Shown: piece after piece, positions 11,394-23,200 of the stretch
How the letters are laid out: the number at the start of each line of letters is the position of its first letter
Position numbering within the stretch: position 1 is the first letter of the stretch
Source of the DNA: Brasenia schreberi
Lineage: Eukaryota > Streptophyta > Magnoliopsida > Nymphaeales > Cabombaceae
Direction: 5' to 3'
Assembly: GCA_036023115.1 (NCBI GenBank)
Contig: JAYKKT010000086.1
Location: 16,507,501-16,571,500 of the forward strand
Length of the DNA stretch: 64,000 nucleotides
Translations under genes and position numbers: made by a program
Notes under the pieces: generated by a model
Databases searched by the model: none
The model's input: the letters and a program-made list of their open reading frames with translations, nothing else
Told to the model about the DNA's origin: nothing

Positions 11394-11577
11394 AGTTTCT
11401 GATAACCGTTCCACTGAGTTTCTTCTACCTCAAAACTACCGATATTTGGATGCTGGAAAGCCATCTATGCGAAGTAGCTGCAGCTCTCCTATAGCCGAAG
11501 CTGCTTCTAGCGCTGAAACGGACTCCACTTCATCCGTTGTAGAAGAAAATGAATGGGGTGATCTTCTAAGTTTCTAA
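11394..11577 (+). CDS. Terminal exon candidate, unidentified gene
   Basis: A good 3' splice site (a T-rich run then ttcacag) is followed by 61 open codons starting VSDNRSTEF and ending WGDLLSF, with a stop at 11575-11577. The product is serine-rich and acidic with a hydrophobic end, and the exon is clearly less AT-rich than its flanks. I do not recognise the family. If real, the rest of the gene lies left of this window and the whole 11-kb nest of transposons sits in its last intron. It could also be a chance ORF. Confidence 0.35.
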
Positions 11578-14103
11578 CATCTAGAGAGTTGTCTGTGGGC
11601 TTTGTAAATAACAATGAGAGCCCAGTGAAGGAGTCCCTGCATCATGGTGATCGTTGCCTCTCGGACTAAGGTAAGTTCCCCTACATATGTTTACTTGGAT
11701 AATCCTTTTCAAGATGGCCATGTATTCGAGTCTGCAGTTGGTTGATATGGGTGTTGGTAGACATGCACGAGACATTAATGGGGAACGAATCTGATCTTAG
11801 CCAGTTCCAATCACGGTTCTATGGCCGCCAATTCTGCTTTGAGTTTGAATAAGAACCATAACCGAAACCGGTGGTTTATTCTTGGTTCCGGTTCCATGGG
11901 AGGACGAACCATTACGGTTCTGGGTCCAGTTAGTGGGTTCCAGTTTCAGCAGGTATTTGGCTTGGTTCGGTTCTAGTTGAAACCATTGGGCCATTCCGAG
12001 CCTTACACATCTGGGCGTTACTTGAGAAACAAAACTGAGATTTTGCAGTTAATAAGCTGGATTCAGTGTCGCTTTCTCACATGGTGTTTGTTTTAGCATC
12101 AACTGGGATGAGTTCTCTCTTTCTTGTGAAGAAGACTTTCTTTGTGGCATTTACAAGGGCCTCCAAGATGGCATTTGCTAATGCTATTCAATCCTTTTTT
12201 TCTTTCAGGGAACCATGAAGAGATTTGTCGACTCCTATCTGTCCCTGGGTTGCACCAATTCTTTTATTTTCTCCAAGGAGGATTATTAACATGTCATTTT
12301 GAGGGTCGTCCCTGCAACGTAATTGTGGATTGTGCTCTTGGCTATCTGGTAACTTTTGTAAATAAATGATTTGTGAAGGGAGGAAGAAGCAAAGAAGAGA
12401 AAAGAAAATGCCTTACATTATTGAATGTAAATAACGTAATTACTCTGTTTCATAATGTTGTACAGAAAATTTTCCGGTGGCGTGCTTAACTGCATTGTTT
12501 GCTGGAAATGTGGTGCGATCTAAATGGTCGGCTATTTTGTTTAGTAAGATAGCCTCCACTTTAGACTGCTGGTTTGCGCTGTATTGCAAAGTTGAAGGCC
12601 ACACTGTAGCCACGCCATGTTCTGGATTTTTAGATATTTCTATTAAACTTAGATTTTTCGATATTATGAGATCATCTAGTCCAGTGGTGTCTGACTTTTT
12701 ATTTTCCCCTTTTCTCTTGAGGAACTAAATTCTTAAAATGAATATGGAAAAGACTATAATAGAATCGGTCCATCAGCGAAACATTCTTAGTGGCCCTTTT
12801 AGTGGCAGAAGAGCATAAGGAAAAGCCTCTAGTAGGGGCCACTATAAGAAAATGGCAATACAAATGGTGTCAGCACAGATAAATTTTGTTCTAATGAGAG
12901 AAACATGGGAATATTGATGGGCTTGGTGAAATATCATGAAGACTTCTCCGCTTTTAGTTCTTACTAGCGGAAGGCTTGGTGAATCCTATGACTATTATTA
13001 ATCACGAAAGCGAGTTGGCGCAACATGATAAGGACTTGACAACACGAATGGGCACCTTAGTGGAAGGTAAAAGCACTTAATTCGCTACTAGGCAGGAGAC
13101 ATTTACGTTAAGCATCTTGCTGTAGGATTCACCTCTTGTTTACTGAATAATGTTGTATAATGCATTGCATCGCTGGCCATAGATTAGGGACTCTTTGCTA
13201 CTCTTTGCTCAGACTGGGACCCAGCTTAGCCATTCAAATCCAACGATGAAGATCAGAGATACCTTGACACTCTTGACACTCAACAGATGATGCCCAGAAT
13301 GGTGCCGTCTATGGTTAACTAAAACGCAAGTTGTGTGACAGCGTCGTGTTACCATCCAACCAATTCTCCATTCTTACTGAAAGTGCTCATATTGCCACTA
13401 ATCAGACAACTCAAATCCTTGCAGACCATCGACCCTACTCACATTGCACCTGATGCCCTGACATCCTTGTGATCCATTTCTATCATCTCATTCCTTGAAC
13501 AGCAAAGGGATTTTGAATTAACAATGCAAGGGTTGAGCAGAACACAACCAACTAAAGATGTTTCAAATTCAGCAAGCACAAAGACTTGATTTTGTTGAAA
13601 AATGAAATCAGACAAAGTGGGCTTAAGTCTATTTCCCCATTGAAAATCACACTCGACATTGTCGCCACATAGTCTTAGGGTGTCACCGAGTCCATTAAGG
13701 AGCTAAGAGGTTGAGTGTCAAGACTACGAGAGTGGGCAAGGATGCATGCGATAGAAGCAAATTATTTACTTGAAATACAGATCTGCTGAGGGGCGCTTCA
13801 TAATTCATATTACAAAATACAAATTCACTAACAAACAGCAAGTCCCTCGTGCACGAAGCTAAAACATTAATTTAATTTCCTTTTTAAAGTAGGAAGAAAA
13901 ACCTTAATGGAAAAACGGTGGCACAACGGCAAATAGTGTCTCTGACAGCGAATCGATAAGGATGATGAAGAGGACAACATGAGAATCTCGAACCTTGCTG
14001 ACGTGGAGGAAGTAATAAAGGCTGAGTGAGTGGCTGAGCGGTGAGCTTCGATTCAACAAAGGAAGCAGCTGGTCTGGGTATGGACAGGGTTGAGGAAGCC
14101 TAG
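11578..14103. other. Intergenic, no gene recognised
   Basis: Short ORFs here show no recognisable motif. About 11810-11990 is a run of repeated ggttccggttc/gaaccg words, a low-complexity sequence. The stretch just before 14104 is the upstream region of the cyclin gene and contains no obvious TATA box that I could assign with confidence. Confidence 0.5.
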
Positions 14104-16346
14104 ATGCAGCCGGAGGGCTCCGCTGAAGCCGGTGACGATGACCGCAAACGCGGTCCAGGCCGGCCGGAACCCGATGATGACGCAGACGAGGGCTTAACGC
14201 CAGGGGTGCCACAGATGCTGCTGGGGCTGGCAGCAGTGCTAGAGCGGCTGGTAGCACGGAACGATCAGGTGTGTTCAGACCTGGCATTTAGCTCGAGGCT
14301 GGGCGTGTTCCAAGGGGTGAGGTCGCCTAGCATCAGCATTGCCAAGTACCTCGAAAGGATCTACAAATACACCGGCTGCAGCCCATCCTGCTTTGTGGTT
14401 GGGTACGTGTACATGGACCGGCTGGTGCACCGGCACCCGGGCTCGCCCGTTGTCTCGCTCAACGTGCACCGATTGCTAGTGACCACCGTAATGGTGGCCT
14501 CCAAGGTGCTTGACGACGTGTAAGTGGTTCACTCTCTTGAGTTTTCTCTTATTTTTTGATCGGTATGCTGGGGTTACTGGTTAGGCAGGTCCGTAGCAGT
14601 GCCTGTTTGCTCACCTTCCTATTGAAGCTTATGATCTTGGAAAATGACATTTCTGCCGTTTAAAGGATTTAAACATTGTTAATAAGTGATTGCATGCTAA
14701 TTCCCATAATAAGTCGTAGCCGCAGCCGTCCTGTAACCTATGGTTGCTAGACTAGTGATGGTTCTGCCCTCTTCCTTTTCTTTTGAGTTCTGGATCCAAT
14801 TTCATCATTTATAAGTTTTACCATTTGGTTTAATTTGTCTATATCGTTCTATGAAAGTTTCTTTTTTGTTAGAAGAGGAGGCCGAAGCCTGACACCCACA
14901 GCCCATAGATGGAAGGTCTTTTGGAATATTCACCGAAATCTCTTTTTGTACCTGAATATTTGAGAGTCCAAGGTCGGTGTTTATTGCTTAGAGAATCTCA
15001 ATGTGGGGCTTCAATTATCTTTTGACAAGCTACTATCCCTTTTCCCTTTCATTTCAATCGTCGTCTGTCTTAATGGCGCTTAGCATGGTTATATTATTTG
15101 GTCAGTCATCTTTGATTTTTATGGAAACCTCACTGTTTGGCCAATGTGGTCAAATCTCTCTTGACAATATTCAAGTAGGTTAAGTGGCTTATGAAGTAGT
15201 TTTTCCGCTTGGTAAACTGCATTACTTAAAGGTGACAGCTGCGGTAGATTGCTACATTGCCCTGTTCAGAGAAAAGAGTGCCAAAAGAGATGCCAATTCT
15301 GGTGACCAAGCCCCTATTCCTCATTACAAACATTGACCCACTTCGTTCTAAGCTTCCGGGAACTCTAGCCTACCAGATAACCTCAAAGGCACGCACGCGA
15401 AGGGCATCAATAGGAAGATGAAACTTTTATATTGTACCTTAGAGGTTCCGATTCAGATATGTTTGTTCCACCACCACTACCACCAGCGAGAAGAAGAAAC
15501 ACATTGCATCTACTTCTACAAGTACATTTAGCATCAAAACAAAAAAATGGTAAATACGAAAACAGACAGTTGAAATAGGTCCCATGAAGAACTTTGTCAT
15601 ACATCCACTAATCAAACCAATGAAACGTTACACCATCAAGACGTGTAAACGCCATATGGACTCTTTGCTCCCCATATAACTTCCACTACATATTCATCTT
15701 CTGAATCCACATATAGGTGGATCACCTTGATCCATTTAAACCTAGGAGAATCTCTATAGAAAGATTCAATTACAAACTTCATATCGAATTATGATAGGAG
15801 GATGACCTCGTCGACACTACCACCTGCACAAAGAAGGGAAGGAGGAAAAAGCTATTTATTACAACAGCTAATGCTAACTCAAAATATGCTCAAACCTCCT
15901 GGTTTGAGTAGCAAGCACAACTAAAACGATCCCATCGAAAGTTTTATTAAATTATTGCTGGTTGATATCCGACATCGGTATTATATAATTATCGTTAATG
16001 CGTCATCTATAGTAGATTATTGTTTAAATGAGATTAGCAAACTTTAACCTCAAATGGTCAATCACCGTCTCATGTATTTAATGGATGCCATTCTTTGACG
16101 TGCAGGCACTACAATAATGCATTTTATGCCAGAGTTGGGGGTGTGAGCATTGAAGAACTCAACAGGCTAGAACTTGAATTGCTTTTCCTTCTAGACTTTG
16201 GTGTAGTGGTCACGGCTCGTGTTTTCGAAATTTATTGTATGCATCTGGAAAAGGAAATGATGTGGTATTCAGCCGAAAGGAATATCGAAATGTTGCCCAC
16301 ATTGTTTCTGGAAAATGAAGAAGAGGACTTGACTGAAAGGTTATGA
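14104..16346 (+). CDS. U-type (P-type) cyclin, two exons
   Basis: Exons are 14104-14519 and 16106-16346. The donor is GTAAGTGG, the acceptor is tgcag, and the junction codon is GT|G. The product is 218 aa, normal for plant cyclin-U/P proteins, which bind a CDKA-type kinase and resemble yeast PHO80. An acidic N-terminus (residues 10-30) precedes the cyclin box: SISIAKYLERIYKYTGCSPS near residues 75-95, LNVHRLLVTTVMVASKVLDD before the junction, then HYNNAFYARVGGVS and LELELLFLLDFGV after it. The intron lies inside the conserved LDDVHYNN block. An in-frame TAG immediately precedes the ATG, fixing the start. The HLEKEM motif near the end favours the CYCU1 (CYCP2) branch over CYCU4, with moderate confidence. 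The tail is acidic. No lesion was seen. Confidence 0.92.
14520..16105 (+). other. Cyclin intron
   Basis: A single 1.59-kb intron with GT-AG ends. It holds no transposon or repeat that I recognise. Confidence 0.8.
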
Positions 16347-16780
16347 ACTCATTTAACAGTACTAAGTTATTGTCAATGACAACGATATACCACCGATCAG
16401 CTGTAGTTATTATGTCAGAAAATATTGGCGTTCTCATGTTTAATTGCTGTTGTACTTTGAAAAAGGTTTTAAACCTTTTGCTTCACGCCCCAAAGACGGT
16501 AAAATTTGGATCTTGTATCGGTCCCTGCTTTAGCAAAGAAAGAGTTTGATGTCATGTTTGTTCATGTAAAAGTCAATGTGGGAAAGCACGGCAAGATAAC
16601 TTTTTCTGGTTTATTTTATATTGAGCATGGATTGTTCAAACTCAACATAAATGAAAATTAAAGTTCTTCTTTTGCTTATATTGACATTGTGTATATGATT
16701 GATGTGAATATATGACATAAAAGATGTGTCATACAAGTTTAAATAAGTTGAGAAAATTAACCAACTTTAACTTATTGCCT
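16347..16780. other. Cyclin 3' flank
   Basis: AT-rich, probably the 3' untranslated region and downstream DNA. No other feature was recognised. Confidence 0.5.
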
Positions 16781-16799
16781 AGTTTTCATGAAAACACTT

Positions 16800-17900
16800 T
16801 TAATAAGTGTGAGGCCTTAATAACAACACTCAACTTATGTTACTCAAAGTCAGAGTCAAGTTTCCATCATTGGTAATCTTATAAACCAAGCTTACACCCA
16901 TATGAGTTGATACCTTTCACATCAAATCTCTTATCAAACCTTTCGTCAAAGGATCTATAAGATTTAATTCTAATCTTATATAAATAATAAAAATTACTCA
17001 ATTCTTTATAAGATCTTTAACATCATTATGTCTTAGACCAACATGTCTAGAATTTTCATTATAATGTACTTTGGTCATCACAATTCATCGATATAGGTGC
17101 CATAGGCTTTGTCTATATTGGAATCTCATGATAGATTTCTTAGTCATTTTATTTCTTTACCTACCATAGCTAAAGCTAAACTCGATAGCTATGATGGATT
17201 TGACTATACATGTTTGTTTCTTAAAACTCTAAGAAATGACATCTCACCAATAATAAAGATCCAACCACTTGAAGAGGTATGTTCTTTCAAAGTAGATAAA
17301 CCAACTAGCATATGAATATCCTTTTAAAATTGAAGGGCTTTCACGATAGACTAAGTTATAGTCCTTTATTTCTTTCAAGTAATTTAATACTTGATGAACT
17401 CCATGCTATAAGTTCTTACTTGGATTGCTTGTATATTGGCTCAATTTGCCCATTGCATGTCATAACATACATCAACATATAAACATATCAAACAATCTTT
17501 TCTATGATAAAATTTACTATAAATGTCTTTGTATAATTCATTTATTTTGAAACCATTTATAAGAACAACTTAATTAAATTTGTAATGGTATTACTTAGAT
17601 AATTGCTTTAAACTGTGTAGGAACTTGACTAATTTGCAAACTTTATATCCTTTTCTGGATAAAACAAATCCTTGAGATTGTTCCATATACACCTCCTCAT
17701 CTAGTTCATCAATTAAAAATATTATTTTAACATCTATTTGGTAAATAAAAAGATTATATATAGATGCAAGTTTTAAAAGGACTCTAATTATAACTATTCT
17801 AGCTACTCATATATATAAATCAAAATAATCAATTTCGTCTTTTTAGGAAAATCTCTAACAATAGGAATAACTTTAAATTTATTAACTGTTCTATCAACTT
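16800..17900 (-). mobile_element. Degenerate Copia RT/RNase H relic
   Basis: Translating the minus strand, 17580-17760 gives a broken version of the Copia RT block D-V-K...L-D-E-E-V-Y-M (GGVYGT matches EEVYMEQ) with a KVCKL-like continuation. 17280-17420 gives LVYRESPSILKGYSYASW, the Copia RNase H entry (normally Y.GYSDADW). Almost every frame is closed by stops, so this is an old copy. No LTRs were found. The order on the minus strand agrees with a single element. Confidence 0.65.
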
Positions 17901-19690
17901 TTTTTTTTTCTTCTTCCAGCTTCGGTGTTTATCTTTCTTTACACAATTTTATTTTTTTTAAGTTATTTTATAAATGCGTATTTAACTTCATTTGAATCCA
18001 AGTGACTTCCACTGTGTTACAAGCTATTGACCACTCAAACTATTATTCACATGTATTATTCCTGTAATTCCTTCTGCTTCTTTATAAATCTTCTTCCTCT
18101 TTCCTTCTTTTTGTTGTTGTTGTTTAACCTCCTACTCAACAATTACTTTTTTCCTAATTCAACGGGATTTAATCCACTATTTGTTGATCGATAACTTGCT
18201 TACTATTGAAAATTTTTAACCTGTTTATTGTCTTGCTACAAATAGTAGAATTTGTCTATGATTCCATTTTTTTTAATTTTACCACTTTAATGAATTTTAA
18301 TTCCATTCACTCATGTACCATAAATTTCCTTTCATTCACCCTTCTCACTTTTTTCATCCTTCAAAAATTCGGCCTTCTTGTACTTTCCAACTAAACTATC
18401 TTTCCTAACTGCTTAAAATTGCAGGTAGTATGATATATACGCACCAAATATTGCCTCTAATTAGCGCATCTTCAACTCGCTGCTTCCAAGCCAACTTCCT
18501 CTCAGATTTGCCCATTTCTTTGCCCTAATATTAAATGTTTAAAATCTTAACTCCTTCAGGTTGTATGGATAAATTAACCCCGCTCTTAGAAATAAAATAT
18601 TCTGTATTTGTAATTATTTTTCAAACTTTAAAGTATGACTCATATATCATTCGACCCATCTTTCAGGTTTTCGAAGGTTTTAGCCCTTCAAATTCGTACA
18701 ATAATGTTTATATATATATACTCCTGAAATCATATATATGTTTATTATATCTCTGATCCAAGTTTGTATCATATGTTATAACTTAAGTTAATGAATTTGT
18801 ATTGGTCATTTATCAATCTGTGTTACCCATGGTCACTTTACTCAAGAATACTGATCACAGATATAACTTTTTTTTTTTAAGATAAAGATACAATGTTAAA
18901 CGTAACGATTATTTCCGCATTGTTCTTGTAGTTTAACTAGAAGGATAGTATTTACAGACTATAAGACACTTTGAATATAATGTCATAACTAGAAAATCAA
19001 AGATTTTTTTTTTTCGCATGTATCGGTTAATGATTTCGAAAATCGACATTCATTAATTATCAAACACCTCTACACTTACTCTTTTTGCACGAATAATCAT
19101 AGAAATTATGTATTTCGAACTAAAATTTAAACATTATAAAAGATATCTATCCTTTTCTATATAATATTGATAGTTTCTACAAGATATTTCATTAATAGAT
19201 TCATGCAAGTTCTAATGATAAACATTCATTTGTCTCTTATAAAAATATCTTCACATCTAAAGAGTGAAGAAGGATAATTTTAATTGGGAAATAATACATT
19301 AATTGAAGCATTGAACTAATAGATCCTAATATGAATTTGCTCAATCTCACAAGTGTTTAAAATTTTGCGTGCTACCTAGAATATAGATCAACTCAAATGA
19401 ATTTCACTACCATACGCCGCTTAACCAGATCTAGTTTTGTTCAAGCTGTGACTCATGTTTTTAGAACGATACAGTAAATCATGAGGACTTTATTCAAGGT
19501 TATAATGGGTCAAGGTAAAGGTGGATAGAATATAGAGAGGTAGAGATTCAAGAAAGCAAGCAAGTAGAGTGCATACGTATGAAACGAAATTGACAGCATA
19601 TCTACTTCCTATTACAACATGGGGGGAGACGAAGCTCCACTATTACAACCCCTTTCTTAAATTGAATATCAAGAAGAGAATCAAGATTAA
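17900..19690. other. AT-rich intergenic DNA
   Basis: Very AT-rich with several homopolymer T runs and no recognisable protein motif. It may be decayed transposon, but I cannot assign a family. Confidence 0.4.
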
Positions 19691-20960
19691 TAATGGAAGA
19701 GAAGAGCTTACTTCCTAGCCCTCTAATAAAAACCGGACACAAGAAGGATCCCCCTTCCTCTTCTACTTTCACTCTCTTCTTCCTATCTTTTCTATTTTCT
19801 CTCTCTCTCTTTTTTTTTTCTCTCTCTCTAATTGCAGCAACTCCTACCTATCATAGACTCTCCCTCTCCCTTCACTCTAGCCTTGAAAAGCTTCTCCAAA
19901 TGAGCAAGATGTTGGAAACGTCCCTCACTTGACCTCTATTTATAAGCCAAGGGAGGGTATTGCTATACCCTTCCATGGGGCTGGTTGGACATGGGTCTCT
20001 TAGCCCATGTCTTGCTTCACCTCTAGGCTGGACCAAGACCTTCACGTGGGCAAGCTTTGTGGTCCCATCATGGCATGGCTAGACTAGCCCCATGTGGCCT
20101 TGGACATGAGTTGGTCCTTGGCTCGAGCTAGGCATGAACCCGACTAGGCGCTTTCAAGTGCCATCATGGGCTTGACTTCAACATATTGGAGCCTTGATTA
20201 ATTGAATTCCATTGTGGCTCGTCCTATACTCTCTTGGAGTAGCTTTTCATGGGCTTGACTTGACTCCTAGGGTAAGGCGTCCTAAGGTGTGGTTCTTGTC
20301 TTCATTTGGTGCAGTCGAGTCATGTCGAGGTGTGGCCCCAAGGTAGGATAGGTTGGTGTGGGCCAAAATGGGTCTAATCGCCCAAGGTGGACTAGGTGAG
20401 CGTGGTTCGGCCAAGGTGAGTGTGATTCAAGGCAACTCGGTCTAGCCAATGTAGTTTGATCAAAGTGAAGTCATGGGTCACGGTTAGGTTATATTCAATC
20501 CATAAAGGGGAAATAGGTGGGTTCGACTGTTTGGTCTTAACTTAGGATTTTGAATGCACGTTGCATGCTCAAGCCATGTCTTCATGAAGCTTTGCCTTGA
20601 TGAGCCCCATTGATCAAATAATATGGGATTGGTCATGGCTAATTGTGTGCCTTGGGTCTTTTATTCCTGTTTTGTCTAGGTCCACCTGAGCTCGTTCCCT
20701 ACTTGAGTCTGCTTTAACTGTAACCTTGATCCTCGCTAATTCTTTGGAGGGAAGGACTCGATTTTATCTCTATTTGACTTGGTTTTCATTTAATTCTTTA
20801 ACTTCGATTTGAAAACATTTAATTTCGAACTCTCCGTTTTAAGGATTTTGTGAAATTCACGATTTTCCTTTAAACGAGGGATTTAAAACAAGCTAGTTTT
20901 CAAAATTGAGAGTGTGCTTAGTCATGCTTTAAAAAAACTTTTTAGGGTGTTTACAATAAG
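19690..20960. other. LTR-like block, unresolved
   Basis: Composition changes sharply here: a T/C-rich run (19740-19840), a TATA-like tctatttataagcc near 19928-19942, then 600 bases rich in catgggct/ggcccatg words, then AT-rich DNA again from about 20700. This layout resembles a retrotransposon LTR, but no partner copy, primer site or target duplication was found. The short ORF at 19693-19932 is low-complexity and not convincing. Confidence 0.3.
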
Positions 20961-21629
20961 ACATGTCGTTGAGGGCGTGATCCATGAAAATATAATCATC
21001 ATTGTCCTACTTTTGTCATTTATAGGCTTTTTTCAAGAGTCTTGTTCTCTTTCTCCCCCAATCTTGATGCAATGAGAATAAATATAATTTTCAATGAGAT
21101 AAGAAGAAAGTGCATCTTCTTTTGCTACCATAAGAAATTGCCATCATCAAATCTATTCAACATGAGGAGTCAAATGTAATCTCTTGAGGGAAAATAACTA
21201 TCTTGATAAATAAATCTAAAGATTGTTGTTGTTGATATCTTGTATATGTATGGTTCTTGAGTGGTCGGTACTTGAAAAATTAAATTTAACCCCTAAAAAA
21301 AGGTTGACATAGTATTATTCTTCGAGGCATGATAAACACTAACCTTTAAGTTTATTTGCTACTACCACCATCAAATAACCAAATATAGTGGACTCCGGTA
21401 AACACCTTAAAGATACAACAAAGAACCTCGGTTCGTCTTACACAAACACAATCGAGTATTAGATAAACAGTAAAGTAAAGATAATGATGTTACAAATCTA
21501 ATTATCACTATAATAGGACTTTGAAACTCTCTTGAAAAACTAGGTAGGAAATAACCTACATAATGAGAAAAAAAGTTGGATGAATCTTGTTTACAATACC
21601 ACTATTTGACTACATGATGAAGAAGTAAC

Positions 21630-21960
21630 TCATAATATGCTACTAATGAGCATAATTGCCAGTCAAGAAGGTAATTCTTAATGCATAACATAGATGCTAA
21701 ATGCTCAAGAGTTATAATCACATATGTGCTACTAATGAGCACAATTATCACGCAAGTAAGTAGTTTTAATGTCAAAACATGGTTAAAAAATGTTCATAAG
21801 TTACAACCACTAGATGTGCTACTAATAAATACAATTATCACTTAAGTAAGTGACTCTTAAAAAATATTCTTGAGTTACAACCACTACATGTGGTACTATT
21901 GAGTACAATTATCATTCAAGTAAGTAACTCTTAATACTAAAACATATTCACAACTATTAT
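21630..21960. repeat. Diverged tandem repeat, about four units of 75-95 bp
   Basis: Units share the words tgctactaatgagcacaatt, caagtaagtaactcttaa and gagttacaaccacta. Successive copies start near 21637, 21725, 21814 and 21890. They have drifted by substitutions and indels. No coding meaning is seen. Confidence 0.7.
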
Positions 21961-22087
21961 CTTCACCAAATATATTTTGGCATTTTGAAAATCACCCAAT
22001 AGTTCCTTCATCTAGTGCTATCCCTAGAGGAGGCTAAATTATAATGCTTAGCTCTCACGAAGATGAAGTTGTTTCTATTCTGATTAT

Positions 22088-22243
22088 GGGTGAAAAAGTG
22101 TTGCAAAGTATAGTACCGCCTTGGAATGGTTGTTCACGTAAAGTTCATTAAGGACATGCTCAACAGGGTGAAAAAGTGTTGCAAAGTATAGTACCACCTT
22201 GGAATGGTTGTTCACGTAAAGTTCATTGAGGACATGCTCAACA
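22088..22243 (-). repeat. 78-bp tandem duplication, in frame on the minus strand
   Basis: 22088-22165 and 22166-22243 are nearly identical. 78 bases is 26 codons, and a minus-strand frame of 99 codons (22084-22383) runs through both copies as a repeated VEHVLNELYVNNHSK unit. The frame itself matches no family I recognise. Confidence 0.85.
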
Positions 22244-22399
22244 AGGGTCCTAGAGAGAGTAAAAGTCTTCATATAACCTCTTAAGCTCCCTAGAGTATCT
22301 AGGAAATGATCAAAATGTGCCACTAATAGCTCAACTAGTTTACCAAGCCTAGTAAAGATAACCAACAACAAGTTGACATGCATCTTGACAAACCAAGAG

Positions 22400-23200
22400 C
22401 AATTGAAGGATATTCGGGCAAAATTATACCACCTTGCAACATGAGGGCAAGAAGTAGAGGCATATCCAACTTGGCTTAACTCCCTAGTTGTTCACCTGCA
22501 TGAGGGAAGCAACCTCTAATATCAAGATGGAAGCTATAGGGTACAAATTTTTAACTGTGTCGAGAAATTAGATTGTATTGTCTCAATTATTGTCTCGAAA
22601 GGATTGGTGAAAATATCTCTTCTAGCAGTTGGTAAGAGCCTTTACCACTTATGAGGAATAATTAACAAAAGTTAGAGAGCTTGAGAAGGCCTATTTAGAA
22701 TTCATCTCTAGTGACTTGTCTTTCGACGAAGATCTTTTGCTAGCATCACAAAATCAGGAGGCACTAAAAAAAGAATATGAGAATTTCAAATGGACATTGT
22801 TAATGATAAAATCGCTTGGTTTGGGGTCCTATTCACCTTCAGGCCTTTTCTTTGTTTAAGCAACTGACCTGTGAACACTTCATTCTTTCATTTTTTGTTT
22901 CCTTTTGCTTTATTTGATAAGTTGTCCCTCCAAAATTGCAGGGTAGTACTTTTTCATATATTTTCCATTAGTGCTTCTATTTCACACTTGTCCTTTTATT
23001 TTTGCTAGCCTATATAAATCATTGTTCAAAATTCTTATCTTAATATAAGGCCCATCCCAATTTAAAGATCACTTACTGAGTTAAGGATCTTTCACACACA
23101 TTGATAGGATTATCATCTAAACTACATCCACACTTGTTGAGTTAAGGATCTATTGTGTTTGTTATATACTCAAGTCATTTCCCACTTATTAGCTAAGAAG
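22400..23200. other. Gypsy flank, unresolved coding traces
   Basis: A plus-strand stretch at about 22630-22800 reads VRELEKAYLEFISSD and continues with an E/K-rich, helical-looking segment, which looks like former coding sequence of unknown family. The rest is AT-rich. It may be the 3' part of the Gypsy element or separate debris. Confidence 0.3.

Noticed and set aside
13904..14287. 127-codon minus-strand frame opposite the cyclin
   Set aside because: Low-complexity P/L/A-rich antisense shadow of the GC-rich first cyclin exon.
19693..19932. 79-codon frame resembling a signal peptide protein
   Set aside because: The hydrophobic stretch comes from a CT-rich run inside an LTR-like block; no conserved motif.
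21630..21960. CRISPR-like array
   Set aside because: The whole unit is repeated with drift, there are no constant repeats with unique spacers, and this is a plant genome.
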